A stretch of DNA of 64,000 bases from an uncultured Caulobacter sp. (GTDB taxonomy: Bacteria; Pseudomonadota; Alphaproteobacteria; Caulobacterales; Caulobacteraceae). Under the pieces are notes generated by a model. It searched no databases, was not told the origin of the DNA, and saw only the letters and a program-made list of their open reading frames with translations. This document shows, piece by piece, positions 52,903-62,431 of the stretch. A program made the translations under genes and the position numbers. The stretch is taken from assembly GCF_947036865.1 (NCBI RefSeq), contig NZ_CAMQSF010000013.1, positions 1 through 64,000 of the forward strand, in the 5' to 3' direction. Position 1 is the first letter of the stretch. Each line of letters starts with the position of its first letter.

Positions 52903-55368
52903 CTAGAACTCCGCCGACAGGGTCAGGAAGCCCATGCGCGGCGGTTGCGGGAAGGCGCCGTAGCCGCCCGAGTTGCTGGTCACCGAGGCCGTCGAGACGC
53001 CCTTCTTGTCGAACAGGTTGGTGACGTTGGCCGTCAGGCGCACGCCCTTGACCATGGCGCCCGCCGGCATGTCGAACGTGTAGCCGGCCTGCAGGTCGAC
53101 CAGCATCATCGACTTGACCGACAGGTCGTTCAGATAGGTCACGTAGCGGCGGCCGACATAGTCGCCGCTGATCTGGGCGTCGAACCGGCCATAGTTGAAG
53201 CGGGCGATCGTCTTGTTCATCCACTTCGGCGTCAGCGGCACGTACTTGCCGCCGGTGGCGACCGTGACCGGCTGGGTGACGCCGTTCACGACCGTGGTGC
53301 CCGACTGGTAGTCGCTGTCGTACTTGGACTGGTTGTACGAGACGGCGTTGTAGAGCTGGAAGTGCTCGCCGAACTTCAGCGTGCCGGCCACGTCGACGCC
53401 CTTGGTGGTGACGCCGCCGACATTGGCCAGGATGGCCGGCGCCGGGTTGATGAAGTTGAACGGCGCGATGTTCAGCAGGCGGTTGCTGAACTTGACGTCA
53501 TAGGCGTTGATCTGGCCCTCGAAGCCGGTGATCACGCCCCAGTTGACGCTGTGGCGGCTGCGCAGACCCGCTTCATAGGTCCACGAGGTCTCGGGCTTCA
53601 CCGTCGTCTTGAACAGCTCGAACGCGGCTTGCGTGCCCAGGCTCCAGGCCGAGAAGCCGTAGAAGCCGCTGCCGGCGCCGTACGGGATGAACTGGCGCAT
53701 GTTCTGCTGGACGTTGACGAAGACCTGCTCGTTCTCGGTCGCGTCCCACAGCAGGCCCGCCTGCGGCAGGAACCACTTGTTCGACTCGATCGAGCCGGTC
53801 GGATAGCGGACCGGCACGGCGACCGTGGGCAGGTTCTGCTGGTTGATCGGGAACTTGCCGTGCGCGGTCTGCAGACTGGACTTGAAGCCCGCTTGCAGCA
53901 GCAGCTTCGGCGTCACGCGCCACTGGTCCTGCAGGTGCAGCTGGATGTCGTTGGTGAAGAACTCGGCCGCGTACTGGGTCAGCACCTTCTTGCCGCGCGG
54001 CACGTCGTACGGCGACAGGTCGTTGTTCTCCTTGGTCATCGGATACCAGGCGCGCTGCTGGGCCGGTTCGTTGTGCTCGAACCAGACGCCGCCCTTGAGC
54101 TGGTGGTCGCCCAGGGTCCACTCGACCGTCGAGATCGCGCCCGGACGGTTGATCCGGTACTCGGTGGTGCGCACGGCGTAGCCGGTGCCGCCGAACAGGT
54201 TGACGATGTTGGTCAGGGTCGCGGGGCTGGTGGTCGTGCCGACCACGAGGCTCGGATAGTAGGTCGCGAACAGGCCCGGCAGACCGGCGGTGTTGACCGG
54301 ACCGGCCACGATGCCGCGACCGAAGTTGTAGTGATAATAGGCCTGGTTGGTCCAGGTGAAGTTCGGCGTCGGCTTCCAGGCGTACTTCACGTACGACAGG
54401 ATGTCCTCGCGCTGGGCGGCGCTGAAGCAGTTCGAGAAGTTGTTGCCCTGGGCCGGCGGCGGGGTGCCCGGGCCGCCGGTCAGATTGGCGACGCAGCCGG
54501 CCAGGTCCGGATAGATGAAGGCGCGGCTATAGGGCGTGAAGTTCTGCGCCGCGGCGGTCTGCTGGTTGCCGAAGGCGGTGGCGTCCTCGTTCGGCTCCAC
54601 CTTCATCTGCCAGTCGGCGTAGAAGGTCAGGGCGCCGTGCTCGGTGTCGCGGACCAGCTTCAGGTTCACCTGATGGCCGCGCTGGTGGCCGTTGAAGTCC
54701 CAGGCCTTGGCGTCCTGGCGCAGGTACGAGACGTAGCCGCGGAAGCCGTTGCCCAGGTCGCCACCCTCAAGACGCACGAAGGTGCGGAAGGCGTCGTGGC
54801 TGCCGACGGTCTGGTTGACGGTCAGGCCGCGCTCGGCCGCCGGGTCGCGGCTGAAGGTTTCGATCGCGCCGCCCAGGTTGCTGGTCGAGGGCACGCCCAG
54901 CGAACCGGCGCCCGAGGACAGGGTGACGCGCGAGACGTTCTCGCTGGTGACCGAGCGCGAGACCGACAGGCCGTTGTAGTTGCCGTACTGCTGGTCGCCC
55001 AGCGGCACCCCGTCCATCGTGTAGCCCAGTTGCTGGGTCGAGAAGCCGTGGACGAACAGCGACAGGTTCTGCTCGTTGTTGCCCCACGGATCGGCGGTCC
55101 GATAGATCACGCCGGGCAGGAACTGGATCGCCTTCAGCGGGCTGGCGCCGGGCAGGACGCGCTGGATCTGCTGGGCTTCCATGGCCACCGCCGAGCGCGT
55201 CTCGCGCTGGCTGGTGATGATGACCTGCTCGACATTGGTGGCGTCGGTGTCGGCGGCGGGCGTCGTCGGGGCGGTCTCGGCGGCCTGGGCGGCGCCGGCC
55301 ATCAGGGCGGCGATCGCCGCGCCGCACCAGAGCGTCGTCTGGCGCTGGATCGAACGTGTGGATGACAT
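52903..55368 (-). CDS. TonB-dependent outer-membrane receptor
   Basis: An 821-residue beta-barrel transporter. Signal peptide about 1-29 (AAIAALMAGAAQA). A TonB-box-like VEQVIITSQ is followed by the plug (about 55-170, FLPGVIYRTADPWGNNEQNL and DGVPLGDQQYG). The barrel ends with NLFDKKGVST and a terminal Phe (LTLSAEF), needed for BAM recognition. The ligand cannot be assigned. There is no adjacent regulator or transporter. ATG 55368. Confidence 0.93.
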   Translation of the reverse strand: MSSTRSIQRQTTLWCGAAIAALMAGAAQAAETAPTTPAADTDATNVEQVIITSQRETRSAVAMEAQQIQRVLPGASPLKAIQFLPGVIYRTADPWGNNEQNLSLFVHGFSTQQLGYTMDGVPLGDQQYGNYNGLSVSRSVTSENVSRVTLSSGAGSLGVPSTSNLGGAIETFSRDPAAERGLTVNQTVGSHDAFRTFVRLEGGDLGNGFRGYVSYLRQDAKAWDFNGHQRGHQVNLKLVRDTEHGALTFYADWQMKVEPNEDATAFGNQQTAAAQNFTPYSRAFIYPDLAGCVANLTGGPGTPPPAQGNNFSNCFSAAQREDILSYVKYAWKPTPNFTWTNQAYYHYNFGRGIVAGPVNTAGLPGLFATYYPSLVVGTTTSPATLTNIVNLFGGTGYAVRTTEYRINRPGAISTVEWTLGDHQLKGGVWFEHNEPAQQRAWYPMTKENNDLSPYDVPRGKKVLTQYAAEFFTNDIQLHLQDQWRVTPKLLLQAGFKSSLQTAHGKFPINQQNLPTVAVPVRYPTGSIESNKWFLPQAGLLWDATENEQVFVNVQQNMRQFIPYGAGSGFYGFSAWSLGTQAAFELFKTTVKPETSWTYEAGLRSRHSVNWGVITGFEGQINAYDVKFSNRLLNIAPFNFINPAPAILANVGGVTTKGVDVAGTLKFGEHFQLYNAVSYNQSKYDSDYQSGTTVVNGVTQPVTVATGGKYVPLTPKWMNKTIARFNYGRFDAQISGDYVGRRYVTYLNDLSVKSMMLVDLQAGYTFDMPAGAMVKGVRLTANVTNLFDKKGVSTASVTSNSGGYGAFPQPPRMGFLTLSAEF

Positions 55369-55500
55369 CTGCGGTATCCCCCTTCGCGGTGCGATTGGCC
55401 GGGGATAGGGACGCCATAAGACGATGCCGCGACAGAACCGCGACGGGCGTGTGATTGTGGCGCCGCCGCAACAGTGGTTAACGCGCGCCGTCGCCTTGCG

Positions 55501-57234
55501 TCAGCCCGCCGCCGCGCGGCGGTTCAGGCGGCCGATGGTCGAGACCAGGGTCGCCATCTCGATCGGCTTCTCGATGAAGGCGTCCATCCCCGCCGACAGC
55601 GCCTCGGAGCGCTCGTCGTCCATCACCCCGGCGGTCAGACAGATGATCGGCATCTTGTCCCAGCGGCGCTCGGCGCGGATGCGGCGCGTGGCTTCCAGTC
55701 CGCTCATCCGCGGCATGTTGAAGTCGATCAGCATCATGTCGAAGTCGCCCTGGCCCAGGGCCTCGATCGCGCCCTCGCCGTCGCCGGCCTCGGCGACCTC
55801 ATAGCCCAGCGGCGTCAGCATCCGCTCGATGACCTTGCGATTGATCGGATAGTCGTCGACCACCAGCAACCGCAGCGGCGACACCGGCTCCGCCTCGGCG
55901 AGCTTGGCCACGGGCAGGTCGCACAGGAAGGTCAGGACGAAGGTCGAGCCCTTGCCGACCTCGCTGCGGGCCGTGACCGCGCCGCCCATCATCTGGGCCA
56001 GTCGCCGGGTGATGTTGAGGCCCAGGCCCGTGCCGCCGGTTCGCCGCGCGGTCGCGGCGTCCGCCTGGACGAAAGGCGTGAACAGCCGCTCCAGCACGTC
56101 CGGCCGGATGCCGATGCCGGTGTCGGCGACGGAGACCTTGATGCGCAGGCGGTCGGCCTCGGCGGGCTCGCAGGCCACCCGCACCAGGATCTGGCCGAAC
56201 GGCGTGAACTTGACGGCGTTGGAGATCAGATTGGCCAGGCACTGGCGAACGCGCAACGGGTCGAAGACCAGTTCGGCCGGGACGGAGTCGTCGACCCGCA
56301 GGGTGATCGTGGTTCCCTTTTCCCGGGCCTGAGGTTCGTTGATCCGCACCACCCGGTCGACCAGCTGGCGCAGGTCGCCGGCGATCGGCGCGATCTCCAG
56401 CTTGCCCGCCTCGATCTTGGCGAAATCGAGCACGTCGTTTAGCAGGCCCATCAGCGTGCGGCCGGACTCCTCCAGAAGTTCGACCTGGTCGCGCTGCTCC
56501 GCCGCCAGGCGACCCAGCTTCAGGGCCTGGGACAGGCCCAGCATGCCGTTCAGCGGCGTGCGCAGTTCATGGCTCATCAGGGCCAGGAACTCGGACTTGG
56601 CCTGGCTGGCGGCCTCGGCCTCGCTCTTGGCCCGCTCCAGCGCCCGGCCCTGCTGACCATTGGTCTGCGCCGCCTTGGCGGTATAGGTGATCAGGATGAT
56701 CGCCGAGGCGCACAGCGCCACGCGCTGCGAGAGCGGAAAGTCGTTGAAGACGCCGCACAGCAACAGCAGCAGGGTCGAGGATCCGCCGCCGATGATCAGC
56801 AGCAGGGTCTTGGACCGGGCGGTGAAGGCCTGGGCGTGAACCAGGAAGGACGAGACGACGCAGAACGCCGCCAGCCGCAGCGCCGGGGTCTCCCGCCGCC
56901 AGAGCATGATCGCCAGCGACCACCAGACGACGTTCATCCAGGTCACGGCGGCCACATAGGCCATGCGCTGGGCGGCGCCGACCGGCCGCTCGTCGCGCTG
57001 CGGACGGCTGCAGACCCACACGCCCGCCTCGGCGGTGGCGACGGCCAAGCCCCACAGCAAGCCGCCGCGCATGTCGACCGCCAGAGCGTAGACCAGCGCG
57101 GTCGCCGCGCAGATCGCCAGCCGCACGCCCAGGGTCGGAAGGCTGCGCGCCGTGACCGAGGTCACGTCCTGGTCAAGCCACTCGGCAAATCGCGGCAAAG
57201 AGCCCCCCGCCCTAAGGAATTTTACCGTTACCAA
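55501..57234 (-). CDS. hybrid sensor histidine kinase with C-terminal receiver domain
   Basis: A 577-residue membrane kinase. About five TM helices (30-190) form a sensor without a known periplasmic domain. A coiled coil leads to HisKA with the phospho-His in ALMSHELRTPLNGML, then HATPase_c (NLISNAVKFTPFG, DTGIGIRPDV, GTGLGLNITRR). The receiver domain (about 455-570) has VVDDYPINRK, phospho-Asp in MLIDFNMPRMSG and Lys in FIEKPIE. The start is uncertain: TTG 57234 was used, but an internal TTG 13 codons later is also possible. No output protein is adjacent. Confidence 0.93.
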   Translation of the reverse strand: MVTVKFLRAGGSLPRFAEWLDQDVTSVTARSLPTLGVRLAICAATALVYALAVDMRGGLLWGLAVATAEAGVWVCSRPQRDERPVGAAQRMAYVAAVTWMNVVWWSLAIMLWRRETPALRLAAFCVVSSFLVHAQAFTARSKTLLLIIGGGSSTLLLLLCGVFNDFPLSQRVALCASAIILITYTAKAAQTNGQQGRALERAKSEAEAASQAKSEFLALMSHELRTPLNGMLGLSQALKLGRLAAEQRDQVELLEESGRTLMGLLNDVLDFAKIEAGKLEIAPIAGDLRQLVDRVVRINEPQAREKGTTITLRVDDSVPAELVFDPLRVRQCLANLISNAVKFTPFGQILVRVACEPAEADRLRIKVSVADTGIGIRPDVLERLFTPFVQADAATARRTGGTGLGLNITRRLAQMMGGAVTARSEVGKGSTFVLTFLCDLPVAKLAEAEPVSPLRLLVVDDYPINRKVIERMLTPLGYEVAEAGDGEGAIEALGQGDFDMMLIDFNMPRMSGLEATRRIRAERRWDKMPIICLTAGVMDDERSEALSAGMDAFIEKPIEMATLVSTIGRLNRRAAAG

Positions 57235-57285
57235 GCTTCATAGCGCGGTGTCCGGTGGTTGCAAGGCGGCGCGTGGTATCGGCGA

Positions 57286-57320
57286 AGCAAAAAGGCCCGG
57301 AGTCGCCTCCGAGCCTTTTT
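57286..57320 (-). terminator. intrinsic terminator of etfBA
   Basis: AAGGCCCGGAG-TCGC-CTCCGAGCCTT, flanked by AAAAA and TTTTT, so it can work on both strands. It lies 33 bp after the etfA stop. Confidence 0.88.
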
Positions 57321-57352
57321 CCTTACGAGTGTTCAGCCATCTTGGCCGATAT

Positions 57353-58294
57353 TTACTTGCCCGCCGCCGCCAGGGCTTCCATCAGTTCAGGAACGGCGGT
57401 CTTGTAATCGGCGACCAGGCCATAGTCGGCCACCTGGAAGATCGGCGCGTCGGCGTCCTTGTTGATCGCGACGATCACCTTGGAGTCCTTCATACCGGCC
57501 AGGTGCTGGATGGCGCCCGAGATGCCGATGGCCAGGTAGAGCTGCGGGGCCACGACCTTGCCGGTCTGGCCGACCTGGTAGTCGTTGGGGGCGTAGCCGG
57601 CGTCGACGGCCGCGCGCGAGGCGCCGACGGCGGCGCCCAGCTTGTCGGCCAGCGGTTCGATCACGCGCTGGAACTCTTCCGCCGAACCCATGGCGCGACC
57701 GCCGGAGACGACGATCTTGGCCGCGGCGAGCTCCGGACGGTCGGACTTGACCATTTCTTCGCTGACGAAGCGGGTCTTGCCCGCGTCGGCGCCGCCGACG
57801 GTCTCCACCGAGGCCGAGCCGCCCTCGGCGGCGGCGGCGAAGGCGGTCGGACGCACGGTGATCACCTTCTTGGCGTCGGACGACTGCACCGTCTCGAGCG
57901 CGTTGCCGGCATAGATCGGGCGCGTGAAGGTGTCGGCCGAGACGACCTCGACGATGTCGCTGATCGGGGCGACGTCCAGCTTGGCGGCGACGCGCGGGGC
58001 GAAGTTCTTGCCGCCCGAGGTGGCCGGAACCAGGATGGCGTCGTAGTTGCCGGCCAGCGCCAGCACCGCGTCGGCCTGAGCCTCGGCGATGCCGTGACCC
58101 AGGGCGTCGCTGTCGGCCAGCAGCACCTTGCGCACGCCGGCGATCTTGGCGGCCTGGTCGGCGACGGCCTTGGCGTCCTTGCCCAGGACCAGCACGTCGA
58201 TGTCGCCCGAGATCTTCTGGGCGGCGGTCACGGTCTTGTGGGTGGCGTCGCGCAGGTGCGCGTTGTCGTTATCGGCGACGACGAGAACAGCCAT
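57353..58294 (-). CDS. etfA: electron transfer flavoprotein alpha subunit
   Basis: A 313-residue subunit carrying most of the FAD site. The C-terminal domain has [22 protein letters not shown] and [27 protein letters not shown], the ETF-alpha signature. It accepts electrons from acyl-CoA dehydrogenases such as the one at 22562. ATG 58294 overlaps the etfB stop as TAATG. Confidence 0.96.
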   Translation of the reverse strand: MAVLVVADNDNAHLRDATHKTVTAAQKISGDIDVLVLGKDAKAVADQAAKIAGVRKVLLADSDALGHGIAEAQADAVLALAGNYDAILVPATSGGKNFAPRVAAKLDVAPISDIVEVVSADTFTRPIYAGNALETVQSSDAKKVITVRPTAFAAAAEGGSASVETVGGADAGKTRFVSEEMVKSDRPELAAAKIVVSGGRAMGSAEEFQRVIEPLADKLGAAVGASRAAVDAGYAPNDYQVGQTGKVVAPQLYLAIGISGAIQHLAGMKDSKVIVAINKDADAPIFQVADYGLVADYKTAVPELMEALAAAGK

Positions 58295-59040
58295 TACAGC
58301 ACCCCCGCGGTGTTGAGCTTGGAAACGAGGTCGGCGGCGGTTTCCACCTTCACGCCGGCCGAGCGCTTGGCCGGTTCGGCGACCTTCAGGACCTTCAGGC
58401 GCGGCGCGACGTCGACGCCGTAGTCGGCGACGGTCTTCGAGGCGATTTCCTTCTTCTTGGCCTTCATGATGTTCGGCAAGCTGGCGTAGCGCGGCTCGTT
58501 CAGGCGCAGGTCGGCGGTGATCACCGCCGGCAGGTCGACGTCCAGGGTCTGCAGACCGCCGTCGACTTCACGGGTGACCTTGGCGCTCGAGCCCGAGACT
58601 TCGACCGCCGAGGCGTAGGTGGCCTGCGGCCAGCCCAGCAGGGCCGACAGCATCTGGCCCACGGCGTTGTTGTCGCCGTCGATCGCCTGCTTGCCCATGA
58701 TCACGAGGTTCGGATTTTCCTCGGCGACCACGGCGGCCAGCAGCTTGGCCACGCCCAGCGGCTCGACGTCGGTGTCGGTGGTGATCAGGATGCCGCGATC
58801 ACCGCCCATGGCCAGGGCCGTGCGGATGGTCTCCTGGGCTTGGGCCGGGCCGATGCTGACGATGACCACCTCGGTGGCCACGCCCTTTTCCTTCAGGCGC
58901 ACGGCTTCCTCGACCGCGATCTCGCAGAAGGGGTTCATCGACATCTTGACGTTCGCGAGGTCGACCCCGGTCTGGTCCGCCTTCACGCGGGCCTTCACGT
59001 TGTAATCGATCACCCGTTTGACCGGGACTAGGACCTTCAT
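58294..59040 (-). CDS. etfB: electron transfer flavoprotein beta subunit
   Basis: A 248-residue AMP-binding subunit. [55 protein letters not shown] and the recognition loop [20 protein letters not shown] are typical. The last loop anchors partner dehydrogenases. ATG 59040 matches the family start. Only one arm of the CAAAC-N4-GTTTG motif is present upstream (59158-59162). Confidence 0.96.
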   Translation of the reverse strand: MKVLVPVKRVIDYNVKARVKADQTGVDLANVKMSMNPFCEIAVEEAVRLKEKGVATEVVIVSIGPAQAQETIRTALAMGGDRGILITTDTDVEPLGVAKLLAAVVAEENPNLVIMGKQAIDGDNNAVGQMLSALLGWPQATYASAVEVSGSSAKVTREVDGGLQTLDVDLPAVITADLRLNEPRYASLPNIMKAKKKEIASKTVADYGVDVAPRLKVLKVAEPAKRSAGVKVETAADLVSKLNTAGVL

Positions 59041-59247
59041 CGGTTTCCACCGCCTCCAGGCTTGTGTTTTCTCCTGCTGGGCAACCGACTTAGCGTTTCG
59101 GCGCCGCAATGCAAGTTTCCCTTTGCGTAAGCGTAATGCGATAACGCGCCTGCGGTTCAAACGGTTGTAGGATTTCTCGCGCGGGCCGCCCGTGTCCGCT
59201 CGCGAGCCCGCATTCCCTTAAGGGCGTAAAGGCGGTAAGGGGCCGGC

Positions 59248-59523
59248 ATGACCAAGACGTTCACGCGCCTGAAGTACATCTTTCTCGGCCTCTTTCTGCT
59301 CGGCAGCGCCGGGGTGCTAGCCTATCACGCCCTGTGGGTCTGGCCGAAGGAACGCTGCGAGGCGCGCGGCGGCGCCTGGGCGGGTCGCTGGATGAAGTGC
59401 GCGACGGTCTATTCGATCGAGACCCTGACGCGTCGCCCCAGCAATGTGCCGCCGATCAATGGCGAGGCGCGGATCAAGCCGGAGGCGGGGGCGGCCGCTC
59501 CCGCGCCTTCCGAGAAGAAGTAA
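59248..59523 (+). CDS. 91-residue single-TM protein
   Basis: A small membrane-anchored protein: short basic N-terminus, one TM helix (about 10-28, YIFLGLFLLGSAGVLAYHAL), two cysteines (ERCEAR, MKCATV) in the outer domain and a Pro/Ala-rich tail. GGTAAGGGG lies before ATG 59248. I do not recognise a family. Confidence 0.65.
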   Translation: MTKTFTRLKYIFLGLFLLGSAGVLAYHALWVWPKERCEARGGAWAGRWMKCATVYSIETLTRRPSNVPPINGEARIKPEAGAAAPAPSEKK

Positions 59524-59535
59524 ATCTCAACCTAA

Positions 59536-59580
59536 TCGTCATCCCGCGCGGCATGCGCGGGACCCATGGTTCAGCTTCTA
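59536..59580. repeat. partial family A repeat, copy A4
   Basis: GTCATCCCGCGCGGCATGCG followed by CGGGACCCATGG resembles the left half of the family A element; the right half is missing. Confidence 0.5.
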
Positions 59581-59661
59581 CGTGAGAGCGTCGTCCGCGC
59601 TTCGCTTGCGATGGCTAGATCGGTCCCGCGAACGTCGCGCGATGGCGGGGTCGCCTGATAC

Positions 59662-60240
59662 CTAGCGCGTCGCGCCCGGCGTCCACAGCACGTCCGCGCG
59701 GCCCTTGTCGTTGCTCCAGCGGGCCGCGACGAACAGCAGGTCCGACAGGCGGTTCAGATACTTCAGCGCCGGTTCGCCGACGATCTCGCCCTCGGTCTCC
59801 GCCAACGCCACGCAGGTCCGCTCGGCCCGCCGACAGACGGTGCGCGCCACGTGCAGCGCGGCGGCGGCGGGCGACCCCGCCGGCAGCACGAACGAGGTCA
59901 GGGGCGCCATCTCGTCGTTCAGCTGGTCGATCTCGCGCTCCAGCCGCTCGACCTGGCTGTCGAGGACGCGCAGCGGCTCCCAATCCGGCTTGCCGTGCTG
60001 TTCGGGCGTCGCCAGATCCGCGCCCAGGTCGAACAGGTCGTTCTGGATCCGCTCCAGCATCGCGTCGAGCGTCGGATCGGTCGCGACATGCTGTCGCGCC
60101 TGACCGATCGCGGCGTTGGTCTCGTCAACCCCGCCATAGGCCTCGACCCGCAGCGAAGCCTTGCTCACCGGGGCGCCGGTGGCCAAACGCGTCGAGCCGT
60201 CGTCGCCGGTCCGGGTATAGATGCGGTTCAGCGTGACCAT
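59662..60240 (-). CDS. cob(I)alamin adenosyltransferase, PduO type
   Basis: A 192-residue trimeric enzyme that transfers adenosyl from ATP to cob(I)alamin. The N-terminus YTRTGDDGSTRLATG is the ATP-binding hallmark, and YLNRLSDLLFVAARW near the C-terminus is the conserved active-site helix. It provides coenzyme B12 for radical isomerases. It is coupled by position to a twin-TM protein gene upstream (43 bp gap). Confidence 0.95.
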   Translation of the reverse strand: MVTLNRIYTRTGDDGSTRLATGAPVSKASLRVEAYGGVDETNAAIGQARQHVATDPTLDAMLERIQNDLFDLGADLATPEQHGKPDWEPLRVLDSQVERLEREIDQLNDEMAPLTSFVLPAGSPAAAALHVARTVCRRAERTCVALAETEGEIVGEPALKYLNRLSDLLFVAARWSNDKGRADVLWTPGATR

Positions 60241-60283
60241 CGGTCGCGGACTCCCGTTCTTCGAACCGAGCTATGAGGGTCCG

Positions 60284-60487
60284 TCACGCGCCCTGGCGCC
60301 ACCAGAAGGCGGCGGCGACCAGGACGATGATGGCGATGAACTGCAAGAGGACGCGCAACCGCATCAGCTTGTTCGAATAGGACCGGCCAAAATCGCCGCC
60401 GCGAAAGAGGGCGTAGAGGCCGGCGGCCAGGGCGATCAGAACGGCGCCCAGGGCGATCGGGACGAGGAAGTCGAACAGGTGAGCCAT
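60284..60487 (-). CDS. twin-transmembrane (HIG1-like) small protein
   Basis: A 67-residue protein with two TM helices (about 8-27 and 45-63) and the conserved loop ALFRGGDFGRSYSNKLMRLR, typical of the bacterial HIG1 / twin-TM family. Such proteins are often found beside the PduO-type gene in alphaproteobacteria. Some HIG1 relatives bind respiratory complexes; no role is proven here. Confidence 0.85.
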   Translation of the reverse strand: MAHLFDFLVPIALGAVLIALAAGLYALFRGGDFGRSYSNKLMRLRVLLQFIAIIVLVAAAFWWRQGA

Positions 60488-60819
60488 GGCGCGGAAGATA
60501 GGGCGCGGAGCTCCGCCGCGCCATAGAGCCTTTCGGTCCGCCGCCGCGCGGGGGCCGGAACGCGGTCCGTTGAGTCAGCTCGACGAACTTGTTCGCTGAG
60601 TTCTTTTGTCGCAGTGACGCTTTGAGACCGGTGTCATATCTTAACCGTAAGTCGTCACTCGGCGATTTTTGTTCTTTTTGGCGGTTGCAATGGCCCACCC
60701 CTGGCGCTATTGCGCCCGCTTCCTATTTTTCAGTACGCGTTCGTTGAACATGATCAACCCCTCACCGCGGATCGTTCGACGTTGTACCCACCCCAGCGGG
60801 GAGGCAGGAGATAACCGCA
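60488..60819. other. 332-bp divergent intergenic region
   Basis: Separates the twin-TM gene (minus) from the TetR operon (plus). It contains a near-palindrome at 60743-60758 (annotated) and AT-rich tracts around 60600-60690 that could hold promoters, but I could not define a -35/-10 pair with confidence. No coding frame is convincing. Confidence 0.5.
60743..60758. promoter_or_regulatory. near-palindrome upstream of the TetR operon
   Basis: GTTGAACATGATCAAC is symmetric apart from one mismatched pair (14 of 16 bases). About 60 bp upstream of the first gene of the operon, it could be an autoregulatory TetR operator (inference). Confidence 0.35.
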
Positions 60820-61050
60820 ATGGCTCAGAGCGCCACGCTCTCGTCCGCCGCCGGGCTCTCCGCGTCCGATCGCGAAGAAGCCCTGGCTGAAGTCCGCCAA
60901 CTGATCATCGACCTGCGCGACGCCGCGCAGGACGGCCGTCAGCTGGCCCGCCGCTACGCCGACGTCCTTCAAAACGTCGTCGATGAGTACTGCATTGAGT
61001 TCGAGAAGCGCGCGGAAGCCGCTCTCGCCCGTCTGGAGGCCGCCGCATGA
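60820..61050 (+). CDS. 76-residue helical protein, cotranscribed with TetR regulator
   Basis: A small soluble protein that is helical throughout, with a charged amphipathic helix (DREEALAEVRQLIIDLRDAA…RYADVLQNVVDEYCIEFEKR). AGGAG lies nine bases before ATG 60820. Its TGA overlaps the TetR ATG as ATGA, so the two are translationally coupled. No family recognised; it may be a partner of the regulator (inference). Confidence 0.75.
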   Translation: MAQSATLSSAAGLSASDREEALAEVRQLIIDLRDAAQDGRQLARRYADVLQNVVDEYCIEFEKRAEAALARLEAAA

Positions 61051-61694
61051 GCTTTGTGTCCGTCAAGATCGAGTCGGCCGCCGACGCGCCGGTGAAGCTG
61101 ACCCGCCGGGCGCTGGCCAAGCAGCGCACCCGCGAACGCGTCCTGGCCGCCGCGCGCCGCCTGTTCAGCGAGCGCGGCTACGAAGGCGCGACCATCCGTG
61201 ACATCGCCCAGGCCGCCGGGATGTCGACCGGCGCGGTGTTCGCCAGCTTCGCCGACAAGTCGGAGCTGTTCGACGAGATTCTGACCGCCGACTACGAGGT
61301 CATCCACGCTCAGATGACCCAGGCGTCGCGGAACGCCAAGACGGTCGATGAGGCCCTGCTGGGCCTGTTCGCCATCGCCTACGGCTTCCACGTCGAGCAA
61401 CTGCCGCTGCTGCGGGCCAGCATCGCGGTCTCGTGGACCCGTTCGGAAGCCGCCGAGCGCCGGGCCCGCTCGGATCTGAAGCATATCTTCCGCCTGCTCG
61501 CCGACGCTCTGCGGCGCGGCGTGGAGCAAGGTCAGCTGAAGGCCGACATCGACGCCAAGCTCCTGGCCGAAATGACCTTCGACGTGTATCTCGCCAATTA
61601 TCGTCGCGCGGTCTACGACGGCTGGACGGTGGAGGCGCTGCTGGCGCGGCTTTCGGAACAACTGAAGGTCATTCTCGCGGGCGCCCGCGCTTAA
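61047..61694 (+). CDS. TetR-family transcriptional regulator (1)
   Basis: A 215-residue repressor-type protein. The HTH is in ATIRDIAQAAGMSTGAVFAS, preceded by RERVLAAARRLFSERGYEG and followed by FADKSELFDEIL. The C-terminal ligand domain is not assignable. It is coupled to the small gene upstream. A second TetR gene follows after a terminator-like hairpin. Confidence 0.93.
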   Translation: MSFVSVKIESAADAPVKLTRRALAKQRTRERVLAAARRLFSERGYEGATIRDIAQAAGMSTGAVFASFADKSELFDEILTADYEVIHAQMTQASRNAKTVDEALLGLFAIAYGFHVEQLPLLRASIAVSWTRSEAAERRARSDLKHIFRLLADALRRGVEQGQLKADIDAKLLAEMTFDVYLANYRRAVYDGWTVEALLARLSEQLKVILAGARA

Positions 61695-61701
61695 AGACGT
61701 A

Positions 61702-61742
61702 CGAAGGCGCTCCGTTCGGGGGTTCGGAGCGCCTTCGATTTC
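61702..61742 (+). terminator. terminator-like hairpin after TetR (1)
   Basis: CGAAGGCGCTCCG and CGGAGCGCCTTCG form a perfect 13-bp stem with a 10-base loop; only a weak ATTTC run follows. Confidence 0.65.
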
Positions 61743-61776
61743 AACAATGACGCTGGCGTGTTCGAGGGGGACGTGC

Positions 61777-62385
61777 GTGGGCGTAAGAGACGAACAGAAG
61801 GCGGCGACGCGGGAGAAGGTTCTCGAAGCCGCGCGTGACCTGTTCAACGACGTCGGTTACGAGGAGACCACCATCCGCGCCATCGCGGAGCGGGCGGGCG
61901 TCTCGGTCGGCAGCGTGTTCACGACCTTCGCCTCCAAGGCCGAAGTGCTCAGTCACGTCATGAACCATCGGCTCGCCGAACTCTACGCGGAGTTCGATCG
62001 CGTCCTGCCGTACCTGCGCGGCAGCACCGCCGACCGGCTGTGCTCGATCTTCGCCATCCACTACGAGTTCGAGACCCGGCGGGTGAAGCTGTTCCTGGCG
62101 CACATCGCCGCGTCCTACAATCCCAACAACGACCCGGGCGTCACGCCCTACGGCCGCAACCCGCGCCTGAGCCAGATGCTGCTCGACGTGCTGGAGGACG
62201 GCGTGCGCAAGGGCGAGGTTCGCGAGGATCTCGACCTGCCGCTGATCGCCGAGACCCTGAAGGCCCTCTATGCGTGGAACTATCGCCTGGCCGCGACCGC
62301 GGGCGGCGATCTGCCGCCGGGCGAGATGTCGGCGGCGATGGACCGGCAGATAGCGATGATCGCCGAAGGCTGGCGGCCGAGATAG
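61777..62385 (+). CDS. TetR-family transcriptional regulator (2)
   Basis: A 202-residue regulator with HTH TTIRAIAERAGVSVGSVFTT after REKVLEAARDLFNDVGYEE. The two TetR proteins share the N-terminal domain style, but their ligand domains differ. The start is taken as GTG 61777 with GAGGGGG seven bases upstream; ATG 61747 is an alternative that adds ten residues. The target is unknown. Confidence 0.9.
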   Translation: MGVRDEQKAATREKVLEAARDLFNDVGYEETTIRAIAERAGVSVGSVFTTFASKAEVLSHVMNHRLAELYAEFDRVLPYLRGSTADRLCSIFAIHYEFETRRVKLFLAHIAASYNPNNDPGVTPYGRNPRLSQMLLDVLEDGVRKGEVREDLDLPLIAETLKALYAWNYRLAATAGGDLPPGEMSAAMDRQIAMIAEGWRPR

Positions 62386-62431
62386 GGGCGCCGCGCCGGG
62401 GCGAGGCTCGCCGTGGCGGTCGTCTGCCGGA

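Noticed and set aside
52705..55365. Plus-strand open frame of 886 codons across the TonB receptor gene
   Set aside because: Antisense to a complete TonB-dependent receptor; composition is typical of GC-shadow frames. The same holds for plus-strand frames at 258-1790, 18044-20191 and 48068-51334.
59158..59171. Third CAAAC-N4-GTTTG operator, before etfB
   Set aside because: Only the left arm fits; the right arm reads GTAGG. Mentioned as a half-site, not listed as an operator.
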